From Portunus trituberculatus (taxonomy: Eukaryota; Arthropoda; Malacostraca; Decapoda; Portunidae): 64,000 nucleotides of DNA. The notes beneath the pieces are model-generated. The model was not told where the DNA came from and searched no databases. It was given only the letters and a program-made list of their open reading frames with translations. Shown in pieces: positions 1-22,975 of the stretch. Each line of letters starts with the position of its first letter. The first letter of the stretch is position 1. The translations under genes and the position numbers were made by a program. The stretch covers positions 8,475,840-8,539,839 of the forward strand of contig NC_059283.1 of NCBI RefSeq assembly GCF_017591435.1, in the 5' to 3' direction.

Positions 1-796
1 TGCTCGCAAACATCATTCAATAAACTCTGAACTATGAGAACCATTTCCGTAAATCATTGAGTGTTACTGTAATTTCTTCATGTAACGCTTTATCATGGCA
101 ACACGTGATGTATGGCAATAATTCACCTCACTTATTCTCTTCATCACTTCCATCTTTACCTTATGTCTACAGGATACATTTTGACTTAAACAAAACACCA
201 TAAGAGTTCGACATGCGCCCCCCCATTGTTTCATCACAAAGTTCTTTTTTTCATATGCCTGTAGGAATCTTTTATTTAGTCATAAGATGATGAGGCTTTA
301 ACACAGTCCACTACTGTTCCTTTCATGACATGGCCTGCGTGGTCCTGTTATCGCACTGCCCAGGAGCGGCGTGGCACACAGCCAACATGGGCTTTGAATG
401 CCAGGCGAAGACAATCCTCTTGTAACCTGCCTGCAGCGGAAGGCTAGGCGACACATACACTCTGCCAGACACTATTACAAAGGCGCCGCAACAATCTACC
501 CTAAACATTCCTTGTCCGGGCCACAGCAGAGAGTTAACGCTAATAAAAGACTATTATAGAAAGTACTCCAGGCACTCATGAGTATGCTGCATCCAAAACG
601 ACCTTGTGCCCTCTCCCACCTCCCTCAGCCTCCCCTCAGGGTGTCCAAAGCCTTCCCCCAGCCTTACCCGCAGCCTTTCCCCCCACCCTTCCCTCAGCTT
701 CACCCCCACGTTAAGAGAGTGTGCTGTCTGAACGCGGGGGTGAATTACTTCAGCTCTGTAATTGCATTTTGTATTCATTCCGCCCTGTTTTGCTCG

Positions 797-797
<1 letters not shown>
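1..797. other. Unassigned sequence at the left edge
   Basis: No exon with convincing family similarity or splice context was found. The reading frames here are short, and those overlapping the TG run are repeat artefacts. Confidence 0.6.

Positions 798-855
<58 letters not shown>
798..855. repeat. (TG)n, about 29 units
   Basis: Pure run followed by GGACGCGCATC. Confidence 0.96.
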
Positions 856-856
<1 letters not shown>

Positions 857-956
857 ACGCGCATCATATGAGTAGAATCCTTAATTTCCTAACTCTTGAA
901 ACTGAATCCTGAAACAATGATTAGGCAGAGCCGACAGCACGAATATGTGCATATGT

Positions 957-1160
957 AATTCACCTCGGTCGTCTGCTGGTCACCCAGCCAGTCTTCCCCA
1001 TTACGGAACGAGCTCAGAGCTCATAGACCGATCTTCGGGTAGGACTGAGACCATATGAACACACAACACATACCGGGAAAGCGAGGCCACAACCCCTCGA
1101 GTTATATCCCGTACCTATTTACTGCTAGGTGAACAGGGGCCACACATTAAGAGGCTTGCC
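957..1160 (-). mobile_element. 5'-truncated copy of the SINE at 51335
   Basis: On the minus strand, shared blocks in the same order include CCCCTGTTCACCTAGCAGT, TAGGTACGGGAT, TCCGAAGATCGG-like and GAGCTCTGAGCTCGTTCCGTA. The tRNA-like head is missing and the match fades just upstream of the CCCCTG block. Divergence by eye is roughly 20 percent, so this is an older copy. Confidence 0.8.
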
Positions 1161-1405
1161 CATTTGCCTCGCCTCTTACCTCTGTACGTATATGTGTATG
1201 TGTGTGAGGGTCATCTTAGTAGCTTGGTCAGGGTCCCTCCCCAAGGGCAGCAGTCGTTCCCTGTCAGTCAGTTAGTAGCTTGTTGCGGCGATGAGTTAAG
1301 TGATACGTATTATCCTTGATCAAGGAACACGATGTACATGACAGATGCTTTGTTTGTTTTGCTCATTATGATACGATATTTTACAACTTCACTGAATGTT
1401 TCATT

Positions 1406-1408
<3 letters not shown>

Positions 1409-1483
<75 letters not shown>

Positions 1484-1528
1484 GGAGCGGAGAGAAGCAG
1501 AGAGGAGAGGAGAGGAGAGGAGAGAGAG
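1409..1528. repeat. (GA)36 followed by AGAGG-type units
   Basis: The GA run at 1409-1481 is followed by degenerate GAGAGGAGAGG pentamers to about 1528. Confidence 0.94.
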
Positions 1529-1762
1529 CAATTTCTCATATCTTAGTCACTGCTTATCGTTAGCACCACCAGTAGGGCCATTTATCCCCAGGGGCGGCAG
1601 GCGTTACCCATGGGGCTTGTGAAAGTGCCGCCACCACCGCCACCGTCACCGCCCCCGCCCCCGCCTCCCCCGCCAGTGCTCACGGATCCAGACTCCAATA
1701 TCCTGACTCCACATCGGGCCGCGCGCTTCTTAAAGGGGGTCTCCTCGTCCCCTGTGGTAGAG

Positions 1763-1764
<2 letters not shown>

Positions 1765-1856
<92 letters not shown>
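1765..1856. repeat. (TG)n, about 46 units
   Basis: A short CCG/CCACCG triplet-rich patch precedes it at 1627-1673. Confidence 0.96.
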
Positions 1857-1857
<1 letters not shown>

Positions 1858-2034
1858 ATTGAGCAGGACTCGTTCACAACATCCCCTTCATGATTGTTCA
1901 TTTCCTGAGTCTCGATACTAAATCTGGAGGCGTTTGTTGAGTCAAGGGCAGAAGGGAGAGGGTGAGTGAGGTGGGCGCCTGTAAGTGCGTGCGTGCGTGC
2001 TTTGTACGTGTTTGTGGGTGGCTGTTGGTGTATT

Positions 2035-2036
<2 letters not shown>

Positions 2037-2089
<53 letters not shown>
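2037..2089. repeat. (TG)n, about 26 units
   Basis: Pure run; a shorter TGCG run lies just upstream near 1985. Confidence 0.95.
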
Positions 2090-2091
<2 letters not shown>

Positions 2092-2426
2092 TATTAGCAG
2101 TCATGGTCATTATGGTAATCAAGAGTGTCACTTTTTCACACATTCACCAGCCAACACATTCCTGTGTAACGGTTCAGGGATCCGTGATGAGCGACTGAAA
2201 GGAAATTCGTGTTGTAGGGAATGGATCATCCCGTTGAATATGTGTGTGGGTTGCCTGCACTGAATAACTGATGACGAGAGACACTGAGTAGGCGGGACAG
2301 TGACGCCAGGCCAAGGGAGGCGAGGCGAGGGGAGCATGGGATGGCAAACCTTACTGTGGTGGTGTGTGATGAGTCTGTTGTGATAGTGCCCAAGAGGTGT
2401 GTGTGTGTGCTTGTATGAGTGATATA

Positions 2427-2786
<360 letters not shown>

Positions 2787-3072
2787 TCTTAACATAAAGG
2801 CTCGGTAAAACACGAAATGTATTTTACACCTAGTTTTACCTACACACTTCAGTCAAAACTAGTTTTAACAATTGTTAAGTTTGGGAAAACTAGGTTAGAC
2901 TAAAAGTGAAACTGGCAGTTCGGCCTTATAGTGGAAGGGTGAGCGTTAATGATTGGTCACAATATTATCATAGTTTTTAGGGTGGGGGAAGGGGGGGAGG
3001 ATTCATTCTCATTTACCTGGTTCACTGATTTACTTCACCTGTCAGTTGTTCGTGAGCCACCATTACAACAAG

Positions 3073-3336
3073 ATGGCAACTTGGAGCTCACCTGGCCATC
3101 CTGAACACCCTCCTGACCACCCTCCTAACCAGGCAGCTGACACTGAATGGGAGACTATGTTTTTACAGACCATACTGAAGTGGGACGAGCAACAAGAATC
3201 ACACTACAACATACTTACTGCAGAAAAATACGGTTCACTGCTGCAGGAGGTAAAGGAGGCTAAAACTGCTAGGAAGAAAACGTCTCTACAGTACAGAAGA
3301 CTGAAGCGGTTTGATGTCATTGAAATATGTGAATAG
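3073..3336 (+). pseudogene. Transposase N-terminal remnant (KRBA2/Ginger-like), 87 residues
   Basis: The start at 3073 (AACAAGATGG) has a strong Kozak context; an upstream in-frame ATG at 3046 also exists. The product is rich in Pro and His at its N-terminus, then reads EKYGSLLQEVKEAK and RKKTSLQYRRLKRFDVIEI before a stop. That second block resembles the N-terminal region of arthropod proteins annotated as KRAB-A-domain-containing protein 2-like, whose integrase domain would follow but is absent. AATAAA lies just after the stop. The family link is from memory. Confidence 0.5.
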
Positions 3337-3578
3337 ACCAATAAACGTTTCAGCCACCTAAAAAGGTACTAAAATGAGCTACAAACACAAACAAATTATG
3401 TTTGAGTTCCCTAAATATGGTACTCAAACGAGCAATGGTACTCAAACGAGTGGTCATATCCCTCACCCACTTTTGACATTCAGTACCGTTGTTGAATCTA
3501 GTTTTAACTTAACAGATAAAACTAGATTTAACTAGTTAAACTTTGATATTTCTAGTTATATCAAACACATTAAGGTAT

Positions 3579-3668
3579 AACTAGTTTTGCCTAGGTAATA
3601 CTAGTTGTTCACCAACACATTGAAAATACCTAGTTAAAACTAGTTTTGACTGATTCCGGGTTTTGACT
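3579..3668 (-). repeat. Right terminal inverted repeat
   Basis: Inverted partner of 2688-2786; more ACTAG motifs continue inward to about 3500. Confidence 0.85.
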
Positions 3669-3669
3669 A

Positions 3670-4663
<994 letters not shown>

Positions 4664-4800
4664 GAGGAGGAGGAGGAGGAGGAGGAGGAGGAGGAGGAGG
4701 AGGAAGAGGAAGAGGAAGAGGAGGAGGAGGAGGAGGAGGAGGAGGAGGAGGAGGAGGAGGAGGAGGAGGAGAGGGAGGGAGGAGGCGGAGGAAGAGGAAG
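4664..4800. repeat. (GGA)n triplet tract with GAA interruptions
   Basis: About 36 GGA units; AGGAAG hexamers interrupt at 4700-4722, and the right end degrades into GGGAGGGAGG. Confidence 0.95.

Positions 4801-9754
<4,954 letters not shown>

Positions 9755-9830
<76 letters not shown>
9755..9830. repeat. (GA)n, about 38 units
   Basis: Pure run. Confidence 0.96.
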
Positions 9831-9833
<3 letters not shown>

Positions 9834-11169
9834 TCAAAGAAGAGAAAGAGAGGGAGGCTTTCTCTTTAAACTCAACGCCCTCTAATCTTAGTCTCAGGAT
9901 CCTGGTTTGGCCACACTCAAATCTTCTCTTGGGATTTGGCTGGTGTTCCTCGAAGCTATTAAGGCGAGGTAATGGGCTAGTTAATGCCTCCTGTTTGCCT
10001 AATTACTCAAGTTTTACCAACCTATTACTCCCTGTGGATGTGTAGCCTGACTTCCTCCCCTTGGCGTACATGAAGAGAGGACGGGGAAGCTTTACGTGTT
10101 AACAAGAGGTTTCCTTCATTTATCTTGTATTTTATTCATATTTAGCAACACTTTCCATTACAGATTGGTGTTTATTATAAAGATATTTTTGAAAATTGCT
10201 CTCGTTAGTCATAACTTTTCGTTGCGTAATTTTTTTCCATTACTTCGTCTCGTATGTTACTGACTGCGCTCCATTTTTATATGATTTCGTCTCATTGATT
10301 CAAAATTAAACTCGTTCCCGGCAAACTGAACCCGTAGTATATATCTTAATTCGTAGATCCGGCGCTCGGAAAATATTATCACTTTTTCACGGAGACTTCC
10401 CGTCGTTAACAAATAATAAAATGTCATAAGAGAAAAATGTAGGAAAAATGTTGTTTACTCGTTCTGGTGAAGTATGTTAAAAGTTTGGAATTAGTGACTT
10501 AAATGAAGTGTAGGAGACGCCAAGAACTTGTGCAGGGAGATGTGTGTCAGACTTGTGTTGGGGAGAGGAGGATGGGAGGATGAAGAGGAAGGGAGGAGAG
10601 TGTAAGGGAGAGTGAGGAATGGGACTAATGCGTTAGTGAAGGATGGTAAGTGGAAGAGGTGAACAGATGATGTGGAGTGCTCTTGAAGTGGGTCGTGATA
10701 AGATTTTGGAAAAGATTACTAATGAGACTGAGTGAGGAGGAGGGGAGGAAGAAGAACAGACAAGAGACAGAGAAGGAACAGGGATGAGATGAGAGCAAAA
10801 GGAAGGAAATGAGAGGAGGAAAAAACCTCAAAGCGAGGAGATGAGAAACAAGGTTGGAATGGCATGGAAGAGAATGAGAAAGAGGAAGAGAATGTGAAGG
10901 AGAAGCAAGAAGAAATCCATTTAGAAAAGGGAGGGGAAAAAAATGGAAACAAATGCGATTATATAGTAGACGAAGGTGGAAAAAGTAGCGCTCATAATAA
11001 TTTTCCTAAGTGTGGAATTATTTTTAATGAGAATTTGATGGCAGCGGTGGTAGTTAATCATTTCTTACGTGTTGCATCCAGAGAGAGGGGGAAAAAAAGA
11101 AGCTTGTCATCAACTACCCATTACACGGAATCCATTACTTAATAAATGTATCACTCACCGCCGCGTCCA
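9831..11169. other. Unassigned intergenic sequence
   Basis: AT-rich from about 10100 to 10450, then purine-rich (GGA/GAA-biased) from 10560 to 10960. No exon recognised. Confidence 0.55.
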
Positions 11170-11300
11170 TCATCACCACCACCACCACCACCACCACCAC
11201 CACCACCACCACCACCACCACCACCACCACCACCACCACCACCACCACCATCACCACTATCACCACCATCACTACCACCACCAGCAGCACTACCATCACT
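11170..11300. repeat. (CAC)n triplet tract
   Basis: About 27 clean units, then CAT and TAC interruptions on the right. Frames here read as poly-His, poly-Pro or poly-Thr and are artefacts. Confidence 0.95.
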
Positions 11301-11607
11301 GAAGGAGAAAGGAAAGGCACGAGATTAAAAATTCTTCACGCTGACAAGAAACTAAAAGTCTCCATATCGAAATTGAAATTGCCTTTACAGAATGCTTCGG
11401 CGATATCCAGAGTCACGGTACCATCCACGCGACTTTGGCGGGAAGGAAAATCTCTCTTGGAGGTAAACTTTGTCCTGCGAGATTATCCATCTGAGAAAAT
11501 CATCCCTCCTTTTCCTTCGATAATATTAAATAATGTACTGTAAAGAAAAAAAATGTTGATTTGAGAATAAGAATATGGAAACAGTCATTCATGGGTGATA
11601 GCTCGGC

Positions 11608-11609
<2 letters not shown>

Positions 11610-11666
<57 letters not shown>

Positions 11667-11959
11667 CCTCTAATTCAGCAGATCGTCGTAGGGAATTTTT
11701 GTTATTTTGGAAATGGAATGATACTTGGTCTATCTTGTTTCTGGTGCGTCGTCTGGATTGGAGCCGAGGATGGGAGGGAAGGAGGGAAGGAGGGAAGGAG
11801 GGAGGGAAGAAGGAGGAAAGGTCTGAGCCAGGATTGAGGGTTGATGAGGACTGTCTGAATAGGAACAGCGAGTGTGGATTTGGAGGAAAAAGTTGGAGTG
11901 GATCTTAAGTTTTAGACGAAGGGTTGATTAAGACTGTTTGAAAGAGAAAGAGAATGAGA

Positions 11960-11995
<36 letters not shown>

Positions 11996-12000
11996 GGGAG
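11610..12000. repeat. (GA)27, purine-rich spacer, (GA)12
   Basis: GA at 11610-11664, GGGAAGGA-type tetramers at about 11770-11815, and GA with AAAG units at 11941-12000. Confidence 0.9.
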
Positions 12001-12119
12001 AGAATTAAAAGATCATGTTACTTTGAAAATAAGAATAAATCGCAATCTAAAACGAAAACAGTTCACGAAAATTGGAAGGTAAGTATACAGACAGGAAATT
12101 GTTGCCTGACGATGAACGG

Positions 12120-12269
<150 letters not shown>

Positions 12270-12353
12270 TCAAACTCTTTATAAACGAGACTTGTTTCAA
12301 ACGCTTTATTAAATTTACCTTATTGGGTGAGCCACTGACTTCCCTCATTCCCC

Positions 12354-12358
<5 letters not shown>

Positions 12359-12417
<59 letters not shown>
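12359..12417. repeat. (TC)n, about 29 units
   Basis: Preceded by C/T-only sequence. Confidence 0.95.
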
Positions 12418-12422
<5 letters not shown>

Positions 12423-12585
12423 GCGGTGACCTCCCCTCCAGCCAAACGGTTCCCTTAATTCACTTCCCTGACCCAACCTTTCGTTCTGACTCTTCCCTTA
12501 ACCTACCGTGTTCCCTTCACCATTTCCCTTTCACTATTTCCTCTCTAAAACTTCTCACCCTCCTTTACAGTGTTCCTTCCTTATC

Positions 12586-12655
12586 CTCCTTCCCTCCCTC
12601 CTTCCTTCCTTCTTTCTTCTCCCTTCTTCCTTCCTTCCTTCTTCCTTCCTTCCTC
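12586..12655. repeat. (CCTT)n/(CCCT)n imperfect tract
   Basis: Seventy bases made almost only of C and T in tetramer and mixed units. Confidence 0.88.
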
Positions 12656-12723
12656 TCCATTGCTTGCTCACTTTCCTCCCACACATTCCTCTAAATCCAC
12701 CTCACTTTCTCCCTTTTTCTTCG

Positions 12724-12725
<2 letters not shown>

Positions 12726-12785
<60 letters not shown>
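12726..12785. repeat. (TC)n, about 30 units
   Basis: Degenerates into CTAG-interrupted CTCT units to about 12828. Confidence 0.95.
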
Positions 12786-12788
<3 letters not shown>

Positions 12789-12898
12789 TCTCTCTCTCTA
12801 GCCTCTCTCTAGCTCTTCTCTCTCTCTTCCTTTGACCTCCCCTCCCCTTCCCTCCCTCCCCTTATCCTCCCCTCTTTGCCCTCCTATCTTTGCCCTCC

Positions 12899-14461
<1,563 letters not shown>

Positions 14462-14539
<78 letters not shown>
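14462..14539. repeat. (TC)n, about 39 units
   Basis: Left arm of an inverted pair with the GA run at 14586. Confidence 0.97.
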
Positions 14540-14542
<3 letters not shown>

Positions 14543-14585
14543 ATGTACGTACACACACAAACGAATATGTCTTCAGGTCAATTGC

Positions 14586-14704
<119 letters not shown>

Positions 14705-14939
14705 GTAGCGTGGGGAGGGATAATAGGAAGGAAAATGGAGTTCTTTAAGAGTAAGCCTGTTCTCACAATGAAAGCTAAGAAAGAAAAGAAGACATTATTG
14801 GAAATTAGAAGTGAGGGAAAGAGGAAACTTTTTTGATGACCGTGGAGGAAAGACGATGGCGATGAAAAGGTGAGGAACATAATGAAGAGATAATTAGAGA
14901 GGAGTAAGAGGAGTGGAAGAAGAACTGGAGGAGAAAGAA

Positions 14940-15070
<131 letters not shown>

Positions 15071-15152
15071 TTAACGGATGGAAGTGTCTCTGATTAATTC
15101 ACAAGAGGTAAAGGGACGCTACCTTTCTGACACCATGTCTTTCCTACATCTC

Positions 15153-15215
15153 CACCACCACCAATACCACCACCACCACCACCAACAACACCACCACCAC
15201 CAACACCACCACCAC
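15153..15215. repeat. Imperfect (ACC)n
   Basis: ACC units broken by AAC and ATA triplets. Confidence 0.85.
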
Positions 15216-15444
15216 TAATCCCTCATACTGAACACTCTATCCTTTACATATTTCTGTACACATTGGAGCTCAAGTTAAAGTGGCACGAGTAGATTTGAAG
15301 AGCCGCTTTCATTTCTATTCTCTTCGTGCTTTGCCATTTTTTTTCCCCAGCCATGCTTTGTTATAGAACCGCCTGAGGGCAAGGCAAATAGTTTCACTCG
15401 TCACGGTTTAAGGCCCAAGGAAGGGAGGGGAGAGGTGCGGAGGG

Positions 15445-15515
15445 GTCAGGGTGAGGAAAGGCAGGGAGGGGTGTCAGGGTGAGGGGGGGCAGGGAGGTCA
15501 GGGTGAGGAGAGAGA
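15445..15515. repeat. G-rich minisatellite, about 30-bp unit
   Basis: TCAGGGTGAGG recurs at 15446, 15474 and 15498, linked by GGCAGGGAGG. Runs of three or more G are regularly spaced. Confidence 0.7.
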
Positions 15516-15623
15516 GGGACGGGGGTAAGGGAAAATATAAAGGATATCAGTTTGCCTTTCTGTACATTCGTTTTTGATCGCCTACCACTTCACTCAAACT
15601 GCTGAATTAAGCTTACTGATATG

Positions 15624-17173
<1,550 letters not shown>

Positions 17174-17534
17174 CTGAATAAAGAAAGGCATAGAAAGTTA
17201 AACGCGAGAACTAAACTTGAAGAGAAGATAAAAGTGTTTGGAGGGACGGACGGAGGGAATGCAGACACACACAACCAGACGCGGGGAGACAAAACTGTCA
17301 CCACAGAGGAAACATTGGGAACGAAAAAATGATTTGTATTTGTATATAAAGGGAGAAAAATTGGGGGCTGGAAATTCCCGAAGTAGAGTTTTCTTGCGGT
17401 TTGTTTTGTGTATTCATATTTTCTTCCAACAGTTTATTTCTCGTCTCTCTCGATTCCTTCTTGCTTTCCTTTTTGTCATGTTTTATTAAGCTCTTTACCA
17501 TTTGTTCCTTTGCGTTTATATAAATTGCTACCCC

Positions 17535-18396
<862 letters not shown>

Positions 18397-18476
<80 letters not shown>
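18397..18476. repeat. (GA)n, about 39 units
   Basis: One GAAA interruption near 18414. Confidence 0.95.
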
Positions 18477-18484
<8 letters not shown>

Positions 18485-19471
18485 CGCACTGGAAGTTTTC
18501 TCTTTTGGATTCACTGATGGAAGAGGAAAATTGACCAAATTTGCTCCTCACGTTGCCTGATAGCACAAGCATAATGCAAATGTTTCCTTGTTTGCAGAAT
18601 CGTCAATGCTCACAAGCTCCAAGCTTCCCCCACTCTATCACATCAGCACCATACTTGTATCCTCATCTGGATCCCACACTCCCCACACTCCACACTCGCC
18701 ACTCCTTTCCCACCCTTCCTTCACCTCTCCGTCCACTCCTCGTACTAAGTTTGGACATCCCCATTTCTCACGTTATTAATGTTTTTCACGCTCCTCCCCT
18801 TCTGGCTTATCCTTACTTTGTATTAATATTTAAATCATCTGCTTCTCCCAAAACTTTCGAAATTAATACTTGTATAATTTGCGTTGTTTTTAAGCTTTTT
18901 ATTCTATTTAAGTTTGTCTTTGGCCGATTACATGATGCCGCTGGTTTTTCACTGTTATTTATTCCATGTATATTTTAACATTCTTTTCGAAATAGAGACA
19001 CCTGTCTATATCAACAAAATATTGTATTTTCCCACCTGTTGACACTGTCAATATTTACACAGCTGAATGCTTGCTCGTAACACTTATTCTTTTATAGGTA
19101 TCCTGTTTGTTGACATCAACATCGTCTTTTATGCCTTGAAATAAACATGGAAACCCACATTTCTATGAGGCACACCTGGAACTAACAGCTAATCTTCACA
19201 CCTACAGGTCAGCAGTCGTAAACACGCCACCTCACCTTTGCTCTTTTCTCCCGGACAGGCAGTCCCAGACTTGCCCGGCCCGTGTAGATCATGCATTTTT
19301 GACGTGCTTCCATTTTTATGGCCTTATTTTATGCAGGTCGCGGGGGTAATTTATGATCCTGCATAGAATTACTTGAAACCCAAGCCGAGAGGGTGACGGC
19401 GCCCCGAGAAGGCAGACTCTATCCTGATGAATAGTTCCTCTGCTACAAAAGGCTTTTGAGCGACCCTCTCC

Positions 19472-19514
<43 letters not shown>

Positions 19515-20711
19515 GTAACAGCATGAACATTATAATGACGGGAATACTCAGGATAAAGATTTAGACTTTAAGGGGAAGCGCGTATCGGAGTGGGCGGCAG
19601 GACTGACTGGTTAATGACCTTTAGCCAACACACTACCTATGGCTTGCACTAATGGATGTAATACTTATGACTAATACTAATGAATCTAATACTGATTGAC
19701 GTCTAACTTCCTGTTTCTCTTTCTCTCATTATCTCAACCTTTTTCCCCCTCCTCCTCTCCTCTCCCTCGTCGTTTAAAAATTGTACCATCATTAATTTCA
19801 GAAACTGTAATAGAATCTAGTCGATACTCGTTTTTCCCTCGCCTCGCCAACAAGCTAATGCCAGAGGCGGATTTATAATAAAGCTTCCACGAGCGAAAGT
19901 CTGAGCGCCGAGTAGTTTTAAGTTTTATCAGGCGAGTTGCAGCGTGTTGATTAGTTCTTTTGGGGATTGGAGCAAGTCTTGAAATATTACTATACACTTG
20001 GTTCCCGCTCGAGAGAGATTTTGCGTTCTCAGTGAATTTTATCAAGGAATATTAGTTGTACTTTTGTTGTTGTTGCTGGTGGTTGTGTTGTTGCTGGTTA
20101 CAGGGAACTGAATCTGTGACCTTTGTAAATGTATCTGCAAATATTACTTTTATAGGGATAGCAATTAATGTCAAGAGTTTATAGTCTATGCTTACTGAGT
20201 TGCTTACGTTTGTGCGCCTGATTACTAAGGATGAAACTTGTTTTTATCACAGTTTCATTTACTGTACACATATCATTATTCATCTACTGTCATCACACTA
20301 ATTTTGAAGCTTGTTTTAAACCAAGTTGCATTGTATACATAACATTCCATATATTCGTTGACTCCTTTCATTGAAGTCACATTAACCCATTCTCTCACTC
20401 ATGGAAAATAAATCTAACTTCTTATCCCAAAATGGAGGTGCGCATAATTCATCACCACAATATATCACAGTGTCTTACAACCAAACCACGACCACACAGT
20501 CATGACGCACCTGCCCACCTGCCCCCGCTCTCACTCTCCTTTCCATCGTCCGCCTCGAAAAAGAAAACTCATCGCAATACAAGATGCGCCGTCTTGTGGG
20601 AAAATATTGTATTTAAGAGGGCGCGGCGGCCTGGCACACCTGGGAGGTAATAGGAAAAGGTAATTAAGTAGTGGACAGGTGGCAAGTGCAGCGTGAATAT
20701 AGTGTCCGTGA

Positions 20712-20715
<4 letters not shown>
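18477..20715. other. Unassigned intergenic sequence with a short TC run
   Basis: (TC)18 at 19475-19511 and a TTG/GGT-rich patch near 20060-20100. No exon recognised. Confidence 0.55.

Positions 20716-20783
<68 letters not shown>
20716..20783. repeat. (GA)n, about 34 units
   Basis: Pure run. Confidence 0.95.
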
Positions 20784-20785
<2 letters not shown>

Positions 20786-20879
20786 AATTTACAAGTTATG
20801 ACTGCTGCAATATTGAAGCAACATCTTCGCAATATTCCGCAAGCTCCTATACTTCCATAATGGCCGTAACGATCGTGGC

Positions 20880-20882
20880 GGT

Positions 20883-20913
<31 letters not shown>

Positions 20914-21063
20914 ACGGTGCTGACAGTGGTGGCGTGTAGACGGCGGCAGTGGTGAGAAAATTGTCGTTTCGCTGCGCACAAGGCAAAGAAAACATTAATA
21001 AAAGGACAAAAAAGTTTCATCAGTGTCCTCCTCCTCCTCCTCCTCCTCCTCCTCCTCCTCCTC
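20880..21063. repeat. (GGT)n and (CCT)n triplet tracts
   Basis: GGT-type units at 20880-20912 and CCT units at 21026-21063, on either side of about 110 bp of ordinary sequence. Confidence 0.88.
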
Positions 21064-21450
21064 TTCGTTTTCCTCTTCCTCCATCCCCCTCATCCTTTTT
21101 TTTTTCGTTTTCCTTCTTTTTTGTCAAGTCTTGCCCGGCCATCATATGTCGCCGCTCCCTCATTTCCTCCCGCCGCGCCCTCCCTCTGTGCAGCTGAATG
21201 ACGGCAAAACAAACTTTAGCATTCAGTAAAAAGGATCACGAGGAAACTGATAATGGGATGAACAGTGGCGTCCTTCTGCACCTCTGCCATCATAGACGCC
21301 TCCCCCCCCAACCAGCATAGGTCTTCATGGGGCTTGGGGGGTAAGGAGGGCGAAGGACGGCTGCAGGCCACGGGAAGGTAATGGAGGGAGAGGATCGTAC
21401 GAGGAAGAAATATTGCTGGACTTGGGGGCACTGTGGGGGGAAGGAAAGGT

Positions 21451-21502
21451 GACAGGAAGGAAGGAAGGAAGGAAGGAAGGAAGGAAATAAAGAAACAGGG
21501 TG

Positions 21503-21569
<67 letters not shown>
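21451..21569. repeat. (GGAA)9 and (TG)30
   Basis: The GGAA tetramer run at 21451-21487 is followed 20 bp later by TG at 21509-21569. Confidence 0.94.
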
Positions 21570-21689
21570 TATTTAATATGCCACTACATCTACGCTTCGT
21601 CTCTTCCCTGTTCTATTCCCTCCCTCCTCCTTGTCATCTTCTCTCTCTTCACTATCATCCGCTTTTCCTCTTCCTCCTCCTTGGCAATA

Positions 21690-21915
21690 TTTACGAAAAC
21701 TGGGACGGACAAATACCCACGGACGTAATATGGCTCAGTTTCCAGAAAGCCTTGGACAATATCCCTCGCGAAAGTCTCCTAATCGAGCTGCGTTGAGCTG
21801 GAATAGGACATAATTGTGAGTGGATCAGGGACTGGCTTATCGGGGCAAGACACAAGGCTATACTGAGTGGCTGGATGTCATCGTGGGCCTGGCGAGCGGC
21901 GACCTCTTGCTTGTA
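21690..21915 (+). pseudogene. Reverse transcriptase fragment of a CR1/Jockey-like non-LTR retrotransposon
   Basis: One frame reads DVIWLSFQKALDNIPRESL then, after a TGA at 21794, continues AGIGHNCEWIRDWLIGARHK. These are the conserved RT blocks usually seen as YLDF-KAFD-VPH--LL--L and GI---WI--WL--R. The catalytic first Asp of the block is replaced (LSF for LDF). The region that should follow (VPQGS and YADD) is not recognisable, so only a decayed piece of about 75 codons remains. Confidence 0.75.
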
Positions 21916-21978
21916 AACGTTGCGAGCTTGTATAACGATTCCTACCGTCATTTTGGTATATACATTCGAAGGTTGAAG

Positions 21979-21980
<2 letters not shown>

Positions 21981-22018
<38 letters not shown>
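21981..22018. repeat. (GA)n, about 19 units
   Basis: Followed by CAAG/CAAGCAAG tetramers to 22053. Confidence 0.9.
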
Positions 22019-22022
<4 letters not shown>

Positions 22023-22409
22023 AGAGCAAGCAAGCAAGCAAGTAAACAAGCAAGTAGTGACGAGCCTTCCTCTTTCTCTCTGTCTGTGTCTCGTACGTTT
22101 CTTAACTGGTTCTGTCTCTCCTTCCGTCTATATTAGTATGCAGCCCAGGGTGACCCGCAGACCGGGAAAATGGTCTGCTTGCCTCACGAGGAGTCTTTCA
22201 GGCAACGTTAAGTCCAGCAGGGAGGAGGGCAGGGATGGTGGAGATCTGGGGGTGGTCGGGGCTCAGCTTCCCAACCTCGACAAGTAAACAGTGCAGAGGT
22301 GAAGCTTGGACTGTTTATTTTACGAACTCTCCTTTCCTCTCCCTCTCTCCCTCTCTCCTTCTCCCTCTCTACCCCTCCTCCCATAACACTCATTCCCTTT
22401 TGTTTCGTG

Positions 22410-22539
<130 letters not shown>

Positions 22540-22628
22540 CTTTCTTCGTTTTGTTGTACTCGTTTTCTTTGGTAACTCGCGCTTATGTTCGCTTCTTTCA
22601 ACTTTTCTTGGTGTTCTTCCTTTTCTTG

Positions 22629-22975
22629 TCCTCCTCCTCCTCCTCCTCCTCCTCCTCCTCTTCCTCTTCCTCTTCCTCTTCCTCCTCCTCCTCCTCCTCC
22701 TCCTCCTCCTCCTCCTCCTCCTCCTCCTTCTTCTTCTTCTTCTTCTTCGTCGTCGTCGTCGGCCTTCTTTGTCCTCCTCCTCCTCCTCCTCCTCCTCCTC
22801 CTCCTCTTCTCTCCTCTTCCTCTTCCTCTTCCTCCTCCTCCTCCTCCTCCTCCTCCTCCTCCTTCTTCTTCTTCTTCTTCTTCTTCTTCGTCTTCTTCTT
22901 CTTCTTCTTCTTCTTCTTCTTCTTCTTCTTCTTCTTCTTCTTCTTCTCCTCCTCCTCCTCCTCCTCTTCCTCTCA
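22629..22975. repeat. Compound (CCT)n/(CTT)n triplet array, 347 bp
   Basis: Alternating blocks of CCT, TCTTCC and CTT with one GTC patch near 22748. A CCT block, TCTTCC units and a CCT block occur twice in the same order (22630-22727 and 22772-22862), suggesting an internal duplication. Open frames across it are compositional artefacts. Confidence 0.94.

Noticed and set aside
11069..11328. Poly-His / poly-Pro / poly-Val frames
   Set aside because: All three frames of a CAC triplet run stay open; composition explains it.
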